A stretch of 64,000 bases of DNA from an uncultured Faecalibacterium sp. (GTDB lineage: Bacteria > Bacillota > Clostridia > Oscillospirales > Ruminococcaceae): assembly GCA_937880095.1 (NCBI GenBank), contig CALFLK010000007.1:124001-188000 (forward strand), given 5' to 3'. This document shows positions 35,855-45,781 of the stretch, one piece after another. Each line of letters begins with the position of its first letter. The first letter of the stretch is position 1. Under the pieces are notes generated by a model that searched no databases, had not been told where the DNA came from, and was given only the letters and a program-made list of their open reading frames with translations. The translations under genes and the position numbers were made by a program.

Positions 35855-36822
35855 TTACTGCAACTGAATTGCCCGCATTGCCGACCCCTGTATCATAGAA
35901 GCCACCAGTACAATGAGAATACAGACGGATACCAATGCCATTCCTGCCGGGTACCGCTTAAACCGTGCAATGGATTCAATGCGTCGATGGATATTTTTTC
36001 CGCCATTCGCCGCCGAGGGGGTACCCGGTGCTCTGGCATATTTTTCATTTGTCATAGACAGAAGAATCCGCCCATATTCCCGACGGTCCTCACATTCCAG
36101 CCGTTCCAATACACGCTGGTCACACAGGGACTCGATGTCATTTTGTGTGCGATTGGCGCAATACCACAAAAAGGGATTGCACCAATGGATACACCGAAAC
36201 CAGCAAATCACCATGCCCCATACCACATCTTTATATTTGAGATGGAGCATTTCATGGAGCAGCACTTTTCGTCGGTTTCCTGCTCTGCCGGCAATACCAA
36301 AATCGGGTGAAACACACCGCATACAAAGGCAGACTGCAAACCCGGTACCATAACCGCACGACAGCAATGCAGCTGATACTGCTTTTCTACCTGCTGAATT
36401 TTCCGTTCCGTTTCTGCGTCCAGTGATACCCCGTGCCGCAATGCAGTACGCAGTTTCACGTAAGAAATCAGATAGCGCCCCAAACAAAATACCACGCCCA
36501 CCAAATAACCCACAAAAAGCCAATCCACAATGCTTTGCGGGGCAGACCGCGGCAACAGCGGAATAGGCGCTGTGATTTTAGTTAGGGTATAACTGCCCGT
36601 CAAAAGGCTTTTTACGCTTTCCACCAGCAGCGGCCAATCCATCAGTACATATCGTCCGCCATACCCTGCGGGCAGCAACAGCATCAAACCTACTACGCCC
36701 CAGGCGCAAAACTGCCATCTGGGCGACAGCTTATCCCGAAGCATCTCTTTCACCAGAAGTACTACCGCCGCAGCACCAGATACGGTCAATGTTTGTATCA
36801 GCAAAGCCCAGATATCCCGCAT
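35855..36822 (-). pseudogene. M56 (BlaR1/MecR1-like) membrane metallopeptidase, frameshifted
   Basis: From ATG 36822 (GGAGG 9 bases upstream) the frame encodes membrane segments and ends early at 36208 after LVLPAEQETDEK. The neighbouring frame carries on with VLLHEMLHLKYKDVVWGM, the zinc-binding HExxH of family M56, then the CDQRVLERL region and a last membrane helix to the TAA at 35857. Restoring one A in the run at 36266-36269 joins the frames as GAA-AAA-GTG. BlaR1-type proteins sense a signal outside and cleave the BlaI repressor, whose gene lies just upstream. With this frameshift and the TAA, the sensor should be dead as written. Confidence 0.8.
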
Positions 36823-36825
36823 GGA

Positions 36826-37188
36826 TCACACCTCCATATCGTCCAGCATCTTGCGCAGCTTTTCCCGCTCCTTTTGCGAAATCGGTTCTTCTTTCAGGAA
36901 TGCTGCAATCAAATCCCCTGTACTGCCGCCATACACGCGGTTCAAAAAGCTGTGTCGCTCCTGTGCCTGACAGGATTCCCGATCCAATGCGGCACGGTAG
37001 GTGTGTGGTGTCACTTCTTTATCAATTTGAACCAAGCCTTTCGCTTCCATTCGGGTCAGATAGGTCAGCACAGTATTGCGATTCCAGCCTGTGGTTGGGT
37101 AGAGTTTTTCAACAATCGTACCCAGTTCTGCGCTGTCTGCCTCCCACAGCGCATCCAAAACCTTCCATTCCTTTTCCGACAATCTCAT
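36826..37188 (-). CDS. blaI: BlaI/MecI-family transcriptional repressor
   Basis: A 120-residue winged-helix repressor: LSEKEWKVLDALWEADSAELGTIVEKL, then the recognition helix NTVLTYLTRMEAKGLV and the Y-R-A hinge (HTYRAALDRES), with a C-terminal dimer helix. Family members bind TACAnnTGTA dyads, and exactly such dyads lie immediately upstream. GGAGG is 6 bases before the ATG. It starts the operon with the M56 sensor 3 bases after its stop. If the sensor is truly broken, the operon may be locked in repression. No beta-lactamase gene is nearby. Confidence 0.92.
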   Translation of the reverse strand: MRLSEKEWKVLDALWEADSAELGTIVEKLYPTTGWNRNTVLTYLTRMEAKGLVQIDKEVTPHTYRAALDRESCQAQERHSFLNRVYGGSTGDLIAAFLKEEPISQKEREKLRKMLDDMEV

Positions 37189-37201
37189 ATGTACGCCTCC
37201 G

Positions 37202-37243
37202 TCCTACAGGTGTAGTGCTTACCACAAGACTACACCTGTAGGA
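37202..37243. promoter_or_regulatory. BlaI-type operator (two dyads in one large palindrome)
   Basis: CTACAGGTGTAG (37204-37215) and CTACACCTGTAG (37230-37241) each fit the BlaI dyad. They are mirror images inside a perfect 15-base inverted repeat with a 12-base spacer. A minus-strand TTGACA at 37255-37250 with TAGTCT 17 bases on overlaps the distal dyad, so bound repressor would block polymerase. Confidence 0.85.
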
Positions 37244-37322
37244 TGACTTTGTCAATCCATATTTTCACAGTCCGCAAATCTCTATCGCCCTTTCTTTTGT
37301 GCCGAAATGCTTCAAAGATAGC

Positions 37323-37362
37323 AAAACCCGCAGCCACTATGAAAACAGTAGCTGCGGGTTTT
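37323..37362 (-). terminator. Terminator after GH3 gene
   Basis: The stem AAAACCCGCAGC/GCTGCGGGTTTT, 40 bases beyond the GH3 stop; usable on both strands. Confidence 0.85.
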
Positions 37363-37401
37363 ATCTGTATTCAAATTTTTTTGAAATACGCTGTACTGCG
37401 C

Positions 37402-39837
37402 TTAGTGCATCTGATTCAGCTTTTGTGACATCCGGTATACACGGGTTGCATTGATTTGCAGCTGTTCCCGCGACAGCTCTCCTGCGGTAATCCCCTGCAA
37501 AACATCATCGTAATCTGCCTGACTGCCGGGCATAACCAAATCGCCACCGCCAGCCGCAATTTTGTGCGCTTGTGGTGCCGGATGGACAGAATTTTTATCC
37601 ACCATTCCTGCCACAATCCAGTCGGTCATAATGATACCCTCGAAGCCATACTCACTGCGCAGGATATCTTCCATCAAGCCACGGCTCTCCGAGGTATGCT
37701 GTCCGTTCAGCAGGTTGTAGGAAGTCATCACGGCACACGGCTGCGCTTCTCTGACACAGATGCCAAAGCCTTTCAGATAAATCTCGCGCATTGCACGCTC
37801 GCTGACCATGCTGTTGTTGCCATAGCGATTGTACTCCTGATTATTTGCCGCGTAATGTTTGATGGTGGTTCCACATCCGGGATGCTTTTGCACACCAAGC
37901 GTAATTGCCGCTGCAAATTTACCGCTGATCAGCGGGTCTTCGGAAAAATATTCAAAATTGCGTCCGCAACGGATACTTCTGTGAATATTCAGCGCCGGTG
38001 CTAGCCACAGATGCACTCCAAAACGCTCCATCTCATCACCGACAATATCTCCACATTCCTCTGCAAACGAGAAATTCCAGCTCTGCGCCAGTGCAGTACC
38101 AATCGGAATCGCTGTTGCATTTTGATTGATGATTTCACAGCCCTTTTTCGGCTTTGTATTTCTGCCGAACAACAACTTCGACATCAATTTGACCGGCGCA
38201 GGTAAAAATGCTGTAATACTTTCCGGCAAGCCACCCTGACCAATGGTATGCGCACCTTTTTCATCTTTGTAAGACATGGGACTGAGCCGCAGACCAGCAG
38301 GACCATCCGCCATAACAATCGGCTCAAAGCCCGCATCTTTCAGCTGACTGGTGGTTTCACCAGCAGCACCTGCCACGCTGAAACCTGCGTTGCCAATAAT
38401 GCTCAAGCCCTTTGCTTTCGGATTGAATGCACCGATATTGACATATGCCAACTGCTCATTGGTCAAGTTTTGAACTGCCGCATCCGTGTCATATGTCTGG
38501 TCATAGCTGACAGACTTCGTTTCAAAATCAGAAGCGGAAAGTGCAATCATCGGAGCATCCGCCGGGATCGGCATTTCCATCCGTTTTTCCGGTTTCCAAT
38601 CTGCGAAATCGGTAGTGCCGCAGCTGTTGCGCGCTTGCAGCGTAATCACATCTTCATCCAATACAACAACAGCAGCTACCGTCGTATCTGCACTGCTGTT
38701 ACCTACACGAATGATGTAATTGCCCTTTTCCAGAATATACGCTGCACGCCCTGTATCATAAGATGCTAGCTGAGAGAAATCGAAATCGACCACAACTTCT
38801 TCTGCAGCACCCGGTGCAAGCTCAGAAGTCTTGGCAAACCCTGCCAAAGTCTGATACGGCTGATCCAGTTTGCCTTCCGGAACAGAAACATACACCTGTA
38901 CGACTTCCTTGCCGGCTCGATTGCCCGTATTTTTAACATTTACCTTGACAGAGCCTTTTCCGTTTTGAACGGCAACATCATCCGTGTTCATGTTGAATGT
39001 GGTATAGGATGTACCATATCCAAACGGGAACAACGCTTTTTTGCCTATGGAATCAAAATAGCGGTAACCCACATAAATGCCTTCCGTGTAGCGGGTATCG
39101 TTCTTATCTCCAAATTCACCCACATCTGCATAATCTTCCCATGTAGACCAGGTCGTAGTCAGCTTGCCGGAAGGGTTGACCTTTCCCAGCAAAATATCCG
39201 CCAGCGCAGCACCGGTTTCCACGCCCAGCTGGGACAGCAGCAAAATATTTTGCACTTCCATCACTGGGCTGAGATCCACTGCACCGCCCACATTCAGCAC
39301 CAGCATAAATTTCTTGTGCTTCTGATGCAATGCCAGAATATCCCGGATTTCGGTCGCAGTCAGCTTGATGTCACCCGCTTCGGCGTTTCGGTCGTTACCT
39401 TCACCGGAAATGCGGGACAACACATAAATCGCCACATCACCTTCACCATCCAGCGGCAAACTGTATTCCGGTTCCGGCATAACCGCGCCCATGCCTTCCA
39501 TAATTACATTGACATGATTGGCTTTTGCGCGCGCCTTCACATCCTTGACAAACTGCTTTTTTGCCAGGATCCGCTGCTGATCATAGGCATCCAACCAGGA
39601 TTTTGTGGTAATCGTAAAACCTGCATCGGCAAGCCCCTGCTCCACATTCACAAAATAGCGGGAATTGACCTCACCGGAGCCCGTACCGCCCTTAACCGTA
39701 TGGCGAACACCGCTGCCATATGCGGCAATCTTACAGGCACATTCTAAAGGAAAATCACCGTTCTGCTTCAGTAAAACGGTACACTCCGCCAGATGGGCGC
39801 GAAGAAATTCCAGATGCTTTTTTTCATAATCAAACAT
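37402..39837 (-). CDS. GH3 glycoside hydrolase, domain-permuted, cytoplasmic
   Basis: An 811-residue protein in which the usual order is reversed. Residues 1-280 hold the alpha/beta sandwich normally second (GDVAIYVLSRISGEGND, LPFGYG-like LFPFGYGTSYTTF). About 280-390 is a fibronectin III-like domain (NTGNRAGKEVVQVYV). About 460-811 is the TIM barrel normally first, with GRNFEYFSEDP, KHYAANNQE and the nucleophile Asp in IIMTDW near 740. This permuted layout is known from Ruminococcus and Butyrivibrio beta-glucosidases. No signal peptide, so it works on imported sugars, as a beta-glucosidase or related exo-enzyme. Single-gene unit. GGGAG is upstream of the ATG. Confidence 0.9.
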   Translation of the reverse strand: MFDYEKKHLEFLRAHLAECTVLLKQNGDFPLECACKIAAYGSGVRHTVKGGTGSGEVNSRYFVNVEQGLADAGFTITTKSWLDAYDQQRILAKKQFVKDVKARAKANHVNVIMEGMGAVMPEPEYSLPLDGEGDVAIYVLSRISGEGNDRNAEAGDIKLTATEIRDILALHQKHKKFMLVLNVGGAVDLSPVMEVQNILLLSQLGVETGAALADILLGKVNPSGKLTTTWSTWEDYADVGEFGDKNDTRYTEGIYVGYRYFDSIGKKALFPFGYGTSYTTFNMNTDDVAVQNGKGSVKVNVKNTGNRAGKEVVQVYVSVPEGKLDQPYQTLAGFAKTSELAPGAAEEVVVDFDFSQLASYDTGRAAYILEKGNYIIRVGNSSADTTVAAVVVLDEDVITLQARNSCGTTDFADWKPEKRMEMPIPADAPMIALSASDFETKSVSYDQTYDTDAAVQNLTNEQLAYVNIGAFNPKAKGLSIIGNAGFSVAGAAGETTSQLKDAGFEPIVMADGPAGLRLSPMSYKDEKGAHTIGQGGLPESITAFLPAPVKLMSKLLFGRNTKPKKGCEIINQNATAIPIGTALAQSWNFSFAEECGDIVGDEMERFGVHLWLAPALNIHRSIRCGRNFEYFSEDPLISGKFAAAITLGVQKHPGCGTTIKHYAANNQEYNRYGNNSMVSERAMREIYLKGFGICVREAQPCAVMTSYNLLNGQHTSESRGLMEDILRSEYGFEGIIMTDWIVAGMVDKNSVHPAPQAHKIAAGGGDLVMPGSQADYDDVLQGITAGELSREQLQINATRVYRMSQKLNQMH

Positions 39838-40033
39838 TTCTGTAACAGCTCCCTAATGTTTTATTCTTGTCCCCATTATATCTGCACTGCAGACAAACGC
39901 CAAGATACAAAATTACGGATTTTACCCGGATTCATCGCACCACAAGACGAATCGAATCTCAATGCCTACTTTTTGCCTTGCCGCCGAAACTCAAACTACA
40001 ACACAAGCACTATATGACATCGCTCTCCATAAC

Positions 40034-40068
40034 AAAAGCCCTCCCCATTTTGATGTGGGGAGGGCTTT
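40034..40068 (-). terminator. Terminator after GH20 gene
   Basis: AAAGCCCTCCCCA/TGGGGAGGGCTTT stem followed by TTTTGTT on the minus strand, 44 bases past the stop. Confidence 0.85.
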
Positions 40069-40111
40069 CACTTTTTCAATCCGGAATGCTTTTCAGAGCA
40101 TTTTATCCGTA

Positions 40112-43100
40112 TTAACCATTCTTGTGCTTCTTGCAATCCATAACCGCCACCGCCATCGCACCAACCAGCGACAAAGCTGTCAGAGAAATCCACAGAACAA
40201 CATTACGATTGTCTCCTGTCTGCGGGCTGCTGGGTTTTGCGGTGCTATTATTATCGACTACATCGCTGGGTTTGGTTGTTTCTTCCGGGTGCTCCGGTTC
40301 CACATCCTGTTTTTTCAGTGCCTTGATTGCATTTTCGATTGCTGCTGCATAACCGTTGACGGTTTCCTGCTCGGTAATATCCTTACCGCGAACCACTGCT
40401 GCGATTGCTTTTTCTACTGCAGAGAAATCCTTGTAGTCATTCTTGTTCAGAGCATTTGCTTTTGCAATCGCTGCATCTACTACGCTATAGTCAGCAGTCT
40501 TGTACTCCAGCGCTTTGATTGCATTTTCGATCGCTGCTGCATAGCCGTTGACAGTTTCCTGCTCGGTAATGTCTTTACCGCGAACCACTGCTGCGATTGC
40601 CTGTTCTACTGCAGAGAAATCCTTGTAATCGTTCTTGTTCAGAGCATTTGCTTTTGCAATCGCCGCATCCACTGCGCTATAGTCAGCAGACTTGTACTCC
40701 AGTGCCTTGATTGCATTCTCGATTGCTGCTGCGTAACCATTGACGGTTTCCTGCTCGGTAATATCCTTACCGCAAACCACTGCTGTGATTGCTTTTTCTA
40801 CTGCAGAGAAATCCTTGTAGTCGTTCTTGTTCAGAGCATTTGCTTTTGCAATCGCTGCATCCACTGCACTGTAGTCAGCAGGCTTGTACTCCAGTGCCTT
40901 GATTGCATTCTCGATTGCTGCTGCATAACCGTTGACAGTTTCCTGCTCGATAATATCCTTGCCGCGAACAACTGCTGCGATTGCCTGTTCTACTGCAGAG
41001 AAATCCTTGTAATCATTCTTGTTCAAGGCGTTTGCTTTTGCAATCGCTGCATCTACTGCACTGTAGTCAGCAGGCTGACGCTGCTCCAGATACGCCTTGA
41101 GCGCATCAACAGCCTTTTGTACCTCCGCCTTGGTTGCCAGCGGGTTCTCGCTGATTGCTCGTGCAAAAATGACTGCAGAATCCATTTCTTCAAAGCGTAG
41201 ACCTGCCACAATCTTTTCTGCCTCAGTCAGGAGAGTATTCAGTTCCGATTTATCCACTGCTTCGTAAATCTGGAACTCCTGCATCTTATAGACGCCACCA
41301 TGATTGCTGGAAATGCCCTGCATCTTCACATAGCGAACGGACACAGGATTCTCAAAATTGATCGTGGTCACGGAATTGGTATTGCTGGTAATGGTTTTTG
41401 CGTCCGTAAAATTCTTACCATCCAGAGAAGTCTGAATCTTAAAGTCTCTGCCAATACCGCCGGAAGCCCACTGAATCACTACACTGCTCATGTCACGGGT
41501 CTGTCCCAAATCTACTGTAATGGAGCTGTCTGCATGGTCACCACGCCAATAAGAGGACATTTCAGAGGAGCTTGTGTTTGTCGGGTCCGTGAATGCTTCG
41601 CCGTCAATCGCCTTCATTGCAATGCAGGTGCGCTGTTCGCCATCATCGAACTTATCGCCCGACCGATAGGATTCGCCGCCTGCATAGGTGTTTTGTGCCA
41701 CATTGACCAGACCGTCATCCTTGCCAGCCGCTGCATCTGCGATTTCCTGTGCGGAGAGTGCTTTGTTATAAACTTTCAGATTTGCCATCTGTCCGTGCAG
41801 ATCCTGACCGATTTTTTCCAGCGGAAGCGGTACAGAGGAGCACAGGGTGGAAATGGCACCCGGCAGCAAACCATCCTGATCTGCTTTCTGAGAAAGGAAG
41901 GTAACCAGTTTGCCGTTTACATAAAGGCGGGTTGCCTGGAAGGTACCGACAATTTCAATATGAACGGTCTTTTCCGTGGGAACTGTGTAACCGAAATCTC
42001 GGGTGAAGTAGTTCACGTCCGCACTGAGTTTTCCGTTATGTCCCGCTACCTGAATGCGTCCATCGTAGCCGGAGAACAGCGAAGATTCCTTGGTGTTCGC
42101 TGCGGCGTCCTGACCCGAAATTTTCAAATCAAAGGATGCCGTATACGGATAAGACATCGTCTTGAGCGGGCTTTCCAGAAGGGTCTTGCCGTCAAACTTA
42201 AGCCAGCCATCCGTAATCTTACCACCAGTCAGAGCAGCGTCATAGCCGTTGCCGCTGGCATCATAGACAGTCTTGCCGTCAGCAGAAACGTTTGCGAAAT
42301 CATAATCCAGCACCAGTGCGCTTTCGCTGTCGATTTCCATTGCGATTTCTGTACCAGGACCCTCTGCCAGACGGTCTGCACGCATCTCGTATTCTGTAAA
42401 AGTATCGTCTTCGTCGGTACCGCCCCAGGTCTTTTCGCTCATAATTGCAATGGCACGCAGGACACGCTGGTGAATATCCTGTTCTGTCATACCTTCTTGG
42501 CTCTGGTCGCCCCAGATCACCGCTTTTGCGCCAATCAGATTGGGTTCACCCAGCAATGGATTTCCACCACCAAACATGGTGGGGTTCCAATCATGGAACA
42601 AGAATTCTGCGTTGGGTACATCACGGAAGCGACGGCCCGGGTTGCCATACAGATAGCAGTCACGGGTATTTACTATCTGGAAACCCTCAGCTGCACGAGC
42701 TGCCGCATTATCATAGTGGGTCGTCCAGATATCCAGCTGATAATCCTGTGCCAGCTCCGCCGGGGTCTTGCCCAGCACTTCACTTGCAGTCGCAAATTTA
42801 CCGGTACCTGCGCCCCACATACGGATTTTTGTATCCTGACCCAGATTATTCTGAATCACCTGACGCATCGCGTCTGCAAACTGAACAAATGCGGTACCAA
42901 CCTGACCGCCGTTCATCCAATATTCATCAGCACCAATGTGCGGACTGGTGATTGCAGGGTTTTCATCGCCGGTGTACTCCTGCCACAATGCCTCAGCAAA
43001 GCGCAATGCACGGTCTTTATTCTTTCCTACCAGGTCCAGCAGTTCCTGATAACCGGAGTTTCCTGTGCTGCCAGGTGCCAGCATCGTACCGCCATTCAGC

Positions 43101-45727
43101 CAGTCGATATGGTCCGGGTTCTGCTGTGCGTACTTGTTGTACAGCAGAGAATGTCCCGGCATATCCAGTTCGGTCATCATGTTAATGCTCTTATCCTGGC
43201 ACAGGGAATTCAATGCTCGCCACTGATCCTTGGTGTAAGTGGGGTTGCCCTGATAATCCGCATTGTTCTCGTAATAATCCGGATTGATCAAATCCTGCGG
43301 GATACCGGCGTGCTTGATTTCGGAGTGCAGGCTGGGGAAAGTGTCACTTTCCAGACGGTGGAAGCCTGCGTGGGTATCAAACGTAGCGCCATTGATATTG
43401 CTGTTGTCGTTGTCGTTGATGTGCAGGTGGTACTCGCTCATCTTGTACCACAGCATGATTTTTGCGTAATCCTGCAGCTGCTGGTAGCGGTAAGGGGTAC
43501 GCGCCACATCCAGCATCAGACCACGGATTTCGTAGTTGGGGTAGTCACGCATAATGCCCATAGGAATCGTGCGATGATCCTTTGCCTGCCACAAAATTTG
43601 CTCGGCAGTAATGGTGCCGTACAAGCAGCCAGTATAGGTAGGTGCATAAATGTGCAGACCTTCCGCATTGGTCACCATCAGGTAGCCTTCCTTGCCCAGA
43701 TCATATGCCGCCGGGTTTGTAAGGGACTCGATATAAATGTCATGGGAACCTGTAGGAGCCGTACCGGTAACAATCGGCAGGGTCACACCGCAGATTTCTT
43801 TGACATCCGCCTGCATATTCTTTGCCGCTTTCTGCAAATCCACATTGGCAGCATCATTCAACACGATTTTAGACTTTTCTGTCAGGGTAAAGTTGCCTTC
43901 ATAGCCGTACCACTCCTGAACCGTGGGAATGACTTCCGGCTTGGGGTTGGGGTTCTTTACGCTGGGGAACCATTCCTGCGGATAGCTTGCATGGTGGTCG
44001 GGAACGGTAACGGTAACATTCTTTTCCAAGTACCGCTCCTGATTTGCCAGACGAAGCAGCAGCGTAACCTTTCGGCTGCCAATATTCCACTGGCTGATGG
44101 TACCGTCATTGGCAACAACACTTTCCACATCACTGCCGCGCACAAACAAATCTGCCCCCTGCGTTTCAGGAAGCGTGATTTGGGTGTCCGCTGCAGCGGG
44201 AGAATTCACTTCTACGCTGTTCATAATGTCTTCCAGCGGAAGGGTTACATTGGAATTCACGCCCTGGATTTCGATTTCCTGAATGTTAATGTTGTTTCCG
44301 CCGGGTGCCTGTGCATTTGTCTTGTGAATGTACACGCGAACATATCGTTTCAGCTGCGTCTGCTGCAAAGCAGGTACAGACGACACCGTGATGGTATCGG
44401 TGTTCGCACTCGTATCTGCGATATTCTGTCCTGCACCATTGGTGACGAATGCATTTGCCGAGGGACGCTTTACATAAGCTACACGCTGCCAGGAATTTTC
44501 GTCATTCGGGGTGTCCGTTGTCTGGACTTCGTACTCCATTGCCCAAACCTTGTTCTTATAGGCAATTTTAATACTCTCGATCACAGAATCCGATACACCC
44601 AGATCCATCTGAATCCACTGGGGTGTCTGCTGTGTTTCGTCTTGGGTCGTGTCGTGACCTACAAAGTTTTTCAAATCATCCGAAATCCAGTAGGTTTCGC
44701 TGGAGCCATCCACCATTCCTGCCGGGTCCGTACCGTTCGTATTCGCAGAAACAGTAATCGGCTGACGCAATACCAGATTGCGGATATCTCCTTCCGGCTT
44801 AGGCAGTTCTCCTGCACCCGAATCCTCTGCCGCAAAAATCTGGATTTCACGCAGGCAAACATTGTTTCCGGGAGCCAGTGTATTGACCTTTTCCACATAG
44901 AAACGGACATAGCGTTCTACCGCTGCGCCTTCCTTCAAAGCAGGATTAGAGGTCAAAGTAATCGTATCGGTGTTCGCTGCCTGTGCCGGGGTTGTGTTGC
45001 CCGTTTCGTCCGCAATATTCTGATTTGCGCCATTCTTGACTGCGCCATCAAAGGGATCACGCTCCACACGAACCAGCGTGTCCCAAACATCGTTCTGACC
45101 CTTATCAGAGGAGGTCTGTACCTCATAGACCATAGGCCATACTTTCATATTAAAGTGCAGCAAAATCTTTTCGATGGATACAGGTGCCGTTACATTTTCG
45201 CCCAAATCCACGACCAGCCACTGCGGCGTTTGCTGCTGATTGGGTTCTGTACCATTTTTCATCGGAGCAGATGCCCACTGGCTGGGAGCAACGGTGTTCC
45301 CATCCACTGCCAGCTGTGCAGAAGGATTTCCGGCATCTTGTTCAGAAGATACCGTCACCTGACAGCTGGGTGCAATCAACGCTTCCCCAGCAGCCGCAGG
45401 TTCGGTTTCTGTCAGAAGTTCTTGTTCCGATGCAGATTCTTTTTCCGACTCCACTGCATCAGCTGTAGGATTTTCCTCTACCGGTACGACTTCCTCTTCT
45501 GGCAAAGAAACATCTTCGTGGGCTGTTTCATTTTCCGGTGACAGTTGTTCTTCGGATTCTGTTACTGCATCCTCCGGAATTTCTTCCTGCACTTCTTCCG
45601 GTGCAGATTCGCTTGCTGTCAAGGATTCTTCGCCCACTATTGCATCATCTGCCGCAAGTGCTGCAGGCGTCAATAGCGACAAGCACATTGACAGCGCCAG
45701 CACCATACTAATGATTCGCTTTTTCAT
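40112..45727 (-). CDS. Cell-wall-anchored GH20 beta-N-acetylhexosaminidase/lacto-N-biosidase-type enzyme
   Basis: The start is ATG 45727 (GGAGGAAAGG 12 bases upstream; 1871 residues). Signal peptide at 1-25 and an acidic region. Two F5/8C CBM32 modules lie at about 130-300 and 320-490, a GH20b domain at about 610-720 and the GH20 barrel at about 735-1090 (IRGLMLDVAR, TELDMPGHS, catalytic Asp-Glu in HIGADEYW near 932). A LamG-like jelly roll (about 1140-1325), a third CBM32 (about 1350-1500) and four FIVAR repeats follow. SPQTGD with a membrane helix and basic tail ends it. It should remove terminal beta-HexNAc or lacto-N-biose from glycoproteins; the aglycone preference cannot be read. Confidence 0.9.
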   Translation of the reverse strand: MKKRIISMVLALSMCLSLLTPAALAADDAIVGEESLTASESAPEEVQEEIPEDAVTESEEQLSPENETAHEDVSLPEEEVVPVEENPTADAVESEKESASEQELLTETEPAAAGEALIAPSCQVTVSSEQDAGNPSAQLAVDGNTVAPSQWASAPMKNGTEPNQQQTPQWLVVDLGENVTAPVSIEKILLHFNMKVWPMVYEVQTSSDKGQNDVWDTLVRVERDPFDGAVKNGANQNIADETGNTTPAQAANTDTITLTSNPALKEGAAVERYVRFYVEKVNTLAPGNNVCLREIQIFAAEDSGAGELPKPEGDIRNLVLRQPITVSANTNGTDPAGMVDGSSETYWISDDLKNFVGHDTTQDETQQTPQWIQMDLGVSDSVIESIKIAYKNKVWAMEYEVQTTDTPNDENSWQRVAYVKRPSANAFVTNGAGQNIADTSANTDTITVSSVPALQQTQLKRYVRVYIHKTNAQAPGGNNINIQEIEIQGVNSNVTLPLEDIMNSVEVNSPAAADTQITLPETQGADLFVRGSDVESVVANDGTISQWNIGSRKVTLLLRLANQERYLEKNVTVTVPDHHASYPQEWFPSVKNPNPKPEVIPTVQEWYGYEGNFTLTEKSKIVLNDAANVDLQKAAKNMQADVKEICGVTLPIVTGTAPTGSHDIYIESLTNPAAYDLGKEGYLMVTNAEGLHIYAPTYTGCLYGTITAEQILWQAKDHRTIPMGIMRDYPNYEIRGLMLDVARTPYRYQQLQDYAKIMLWYKMSEYHLHINDNDNSNINGATFDTHAGFHRLESDTFPSLHSEIKHAGIPQDLINPDYYENNADYQGNPTYTKDQWRALNSLCQDKSINMMTELDMPGHSLLYNKYAQQNPDHIDWLNGGTMLAPGSTGNSGYQELLDLVGKNKDRALRFAEALWQEYTGDENPAITSPHIGADEYWMNGGQVGTAFVQFADAMRQVIQNNLGQDTKIRMWGAGTGKFATASEVLGKTPAELAQDYQLDIWTTHYDNAAARAAEGFQIVNTRDCYLYGNPGRRFRDVPNAEFLFHDWNPTMFGGGNPLLGEPNLIGAKAVIWGDQSQEGMTEQDIHQRVLRAIAIMSEKTWGGTDEDDTFTEYEMRADRLAEGPGTEIAMEIDSESALVLDYDFANVSADGKTVYDASGNGYDAALTGGKITDGWLKFDGKTLLESPLKTMSYPYTASFDLKISGQDAAANTKESSLFSGYDGRIQVAGHNGKLSADVNYFTRDFGYTVPTEKTVHIEIVGTFQATRLYVNGKLVTFLSQKADQDGLLPGAISTLCSSVPLPLEKIGQDLHGQMANLKVYNKALSAQEIADAAAGKDDGLVNVAQNTYAGGESYRSGDKFDDGEQRTCIAMKAIDGEAFTDPTNTSSSEMSSYWRGDHADSSITVDLGQTRDMSSVVIQWASGGIGRDFKIQTSLDGKNFTDAKTITSNTNSVTTINFENPVSVRYVKMQGISSNHGGVYKMQEFQIYEAVDKSELNTLLTEAEKIVAGLRFEEMDSAVIFARAISENPLATKAEVQKAVDALKAYLEQRQPADYSAVDAAIAKANALNKNDYKDFSAVEQAIAAVVRGKDIIEQETVNGYAAAIENAIKALEYKPADYSAVDAAIAKANALNKNDYKDFSAVEKAITAVVCGKDITEQETVNGYAAAIENAIKALEYKSADYSAVDAAIAKANALNKNDYKDFSAVEQAIAAVVRGKDITEQETVNGYAAAIENAIKALEYKTADYSVVDAAIAKANALNKNDYKDFSAVEKAIAAVVRGKDITEQETVNGYAAAIENAIKALKKQDVEPEHPEETTKPSDVVDNNSTAKPSSPQTGDNRNVVLWISLTALSLVGAMAVAVMDCKKHKNG
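40310..41077 (-). repeat. Four 192-base FIVAR repeats in GH20
   Basis: Four nearly identical 64-codon units (ADYSAVDAAIAKANALNKND, then YKDFSAVE(Q/K)AI and an ETVNGYAAAIENAIKALEYK ending cut here by punctuation). High DNA identity implies recent expansion or gene conversion. Confidence 0.9.
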
Positions 45728-45760
45728 AAATCGAATGATTCCTTTCCTCCGCGCTTCGTC

Positions 45761-45781
45761 GTATCTATATGGAATAGATAC
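45761..45781. promoter_or_regulatory. Inverted repeat upstream of GH20
   Basis: GTATCTAT-ATGGA-ATAGATAC, a perfect 8-5-8 palindrome 34 bases before the GH20 start, next to the ribosome site. Possible operator. Confidence 0.4.

Noticed and set aside
40310..41077. 192-base repeats as a mobile or CRISPR-like element
   Set aside because: They are in-frame FIVAR protein repeats.
41300..45541. Plus-strand frame of 1413 codons opposite GH20
   Set aside because: Antisense shadow of a gene with clear motifs, signal peptide and anchor on the minus strand.
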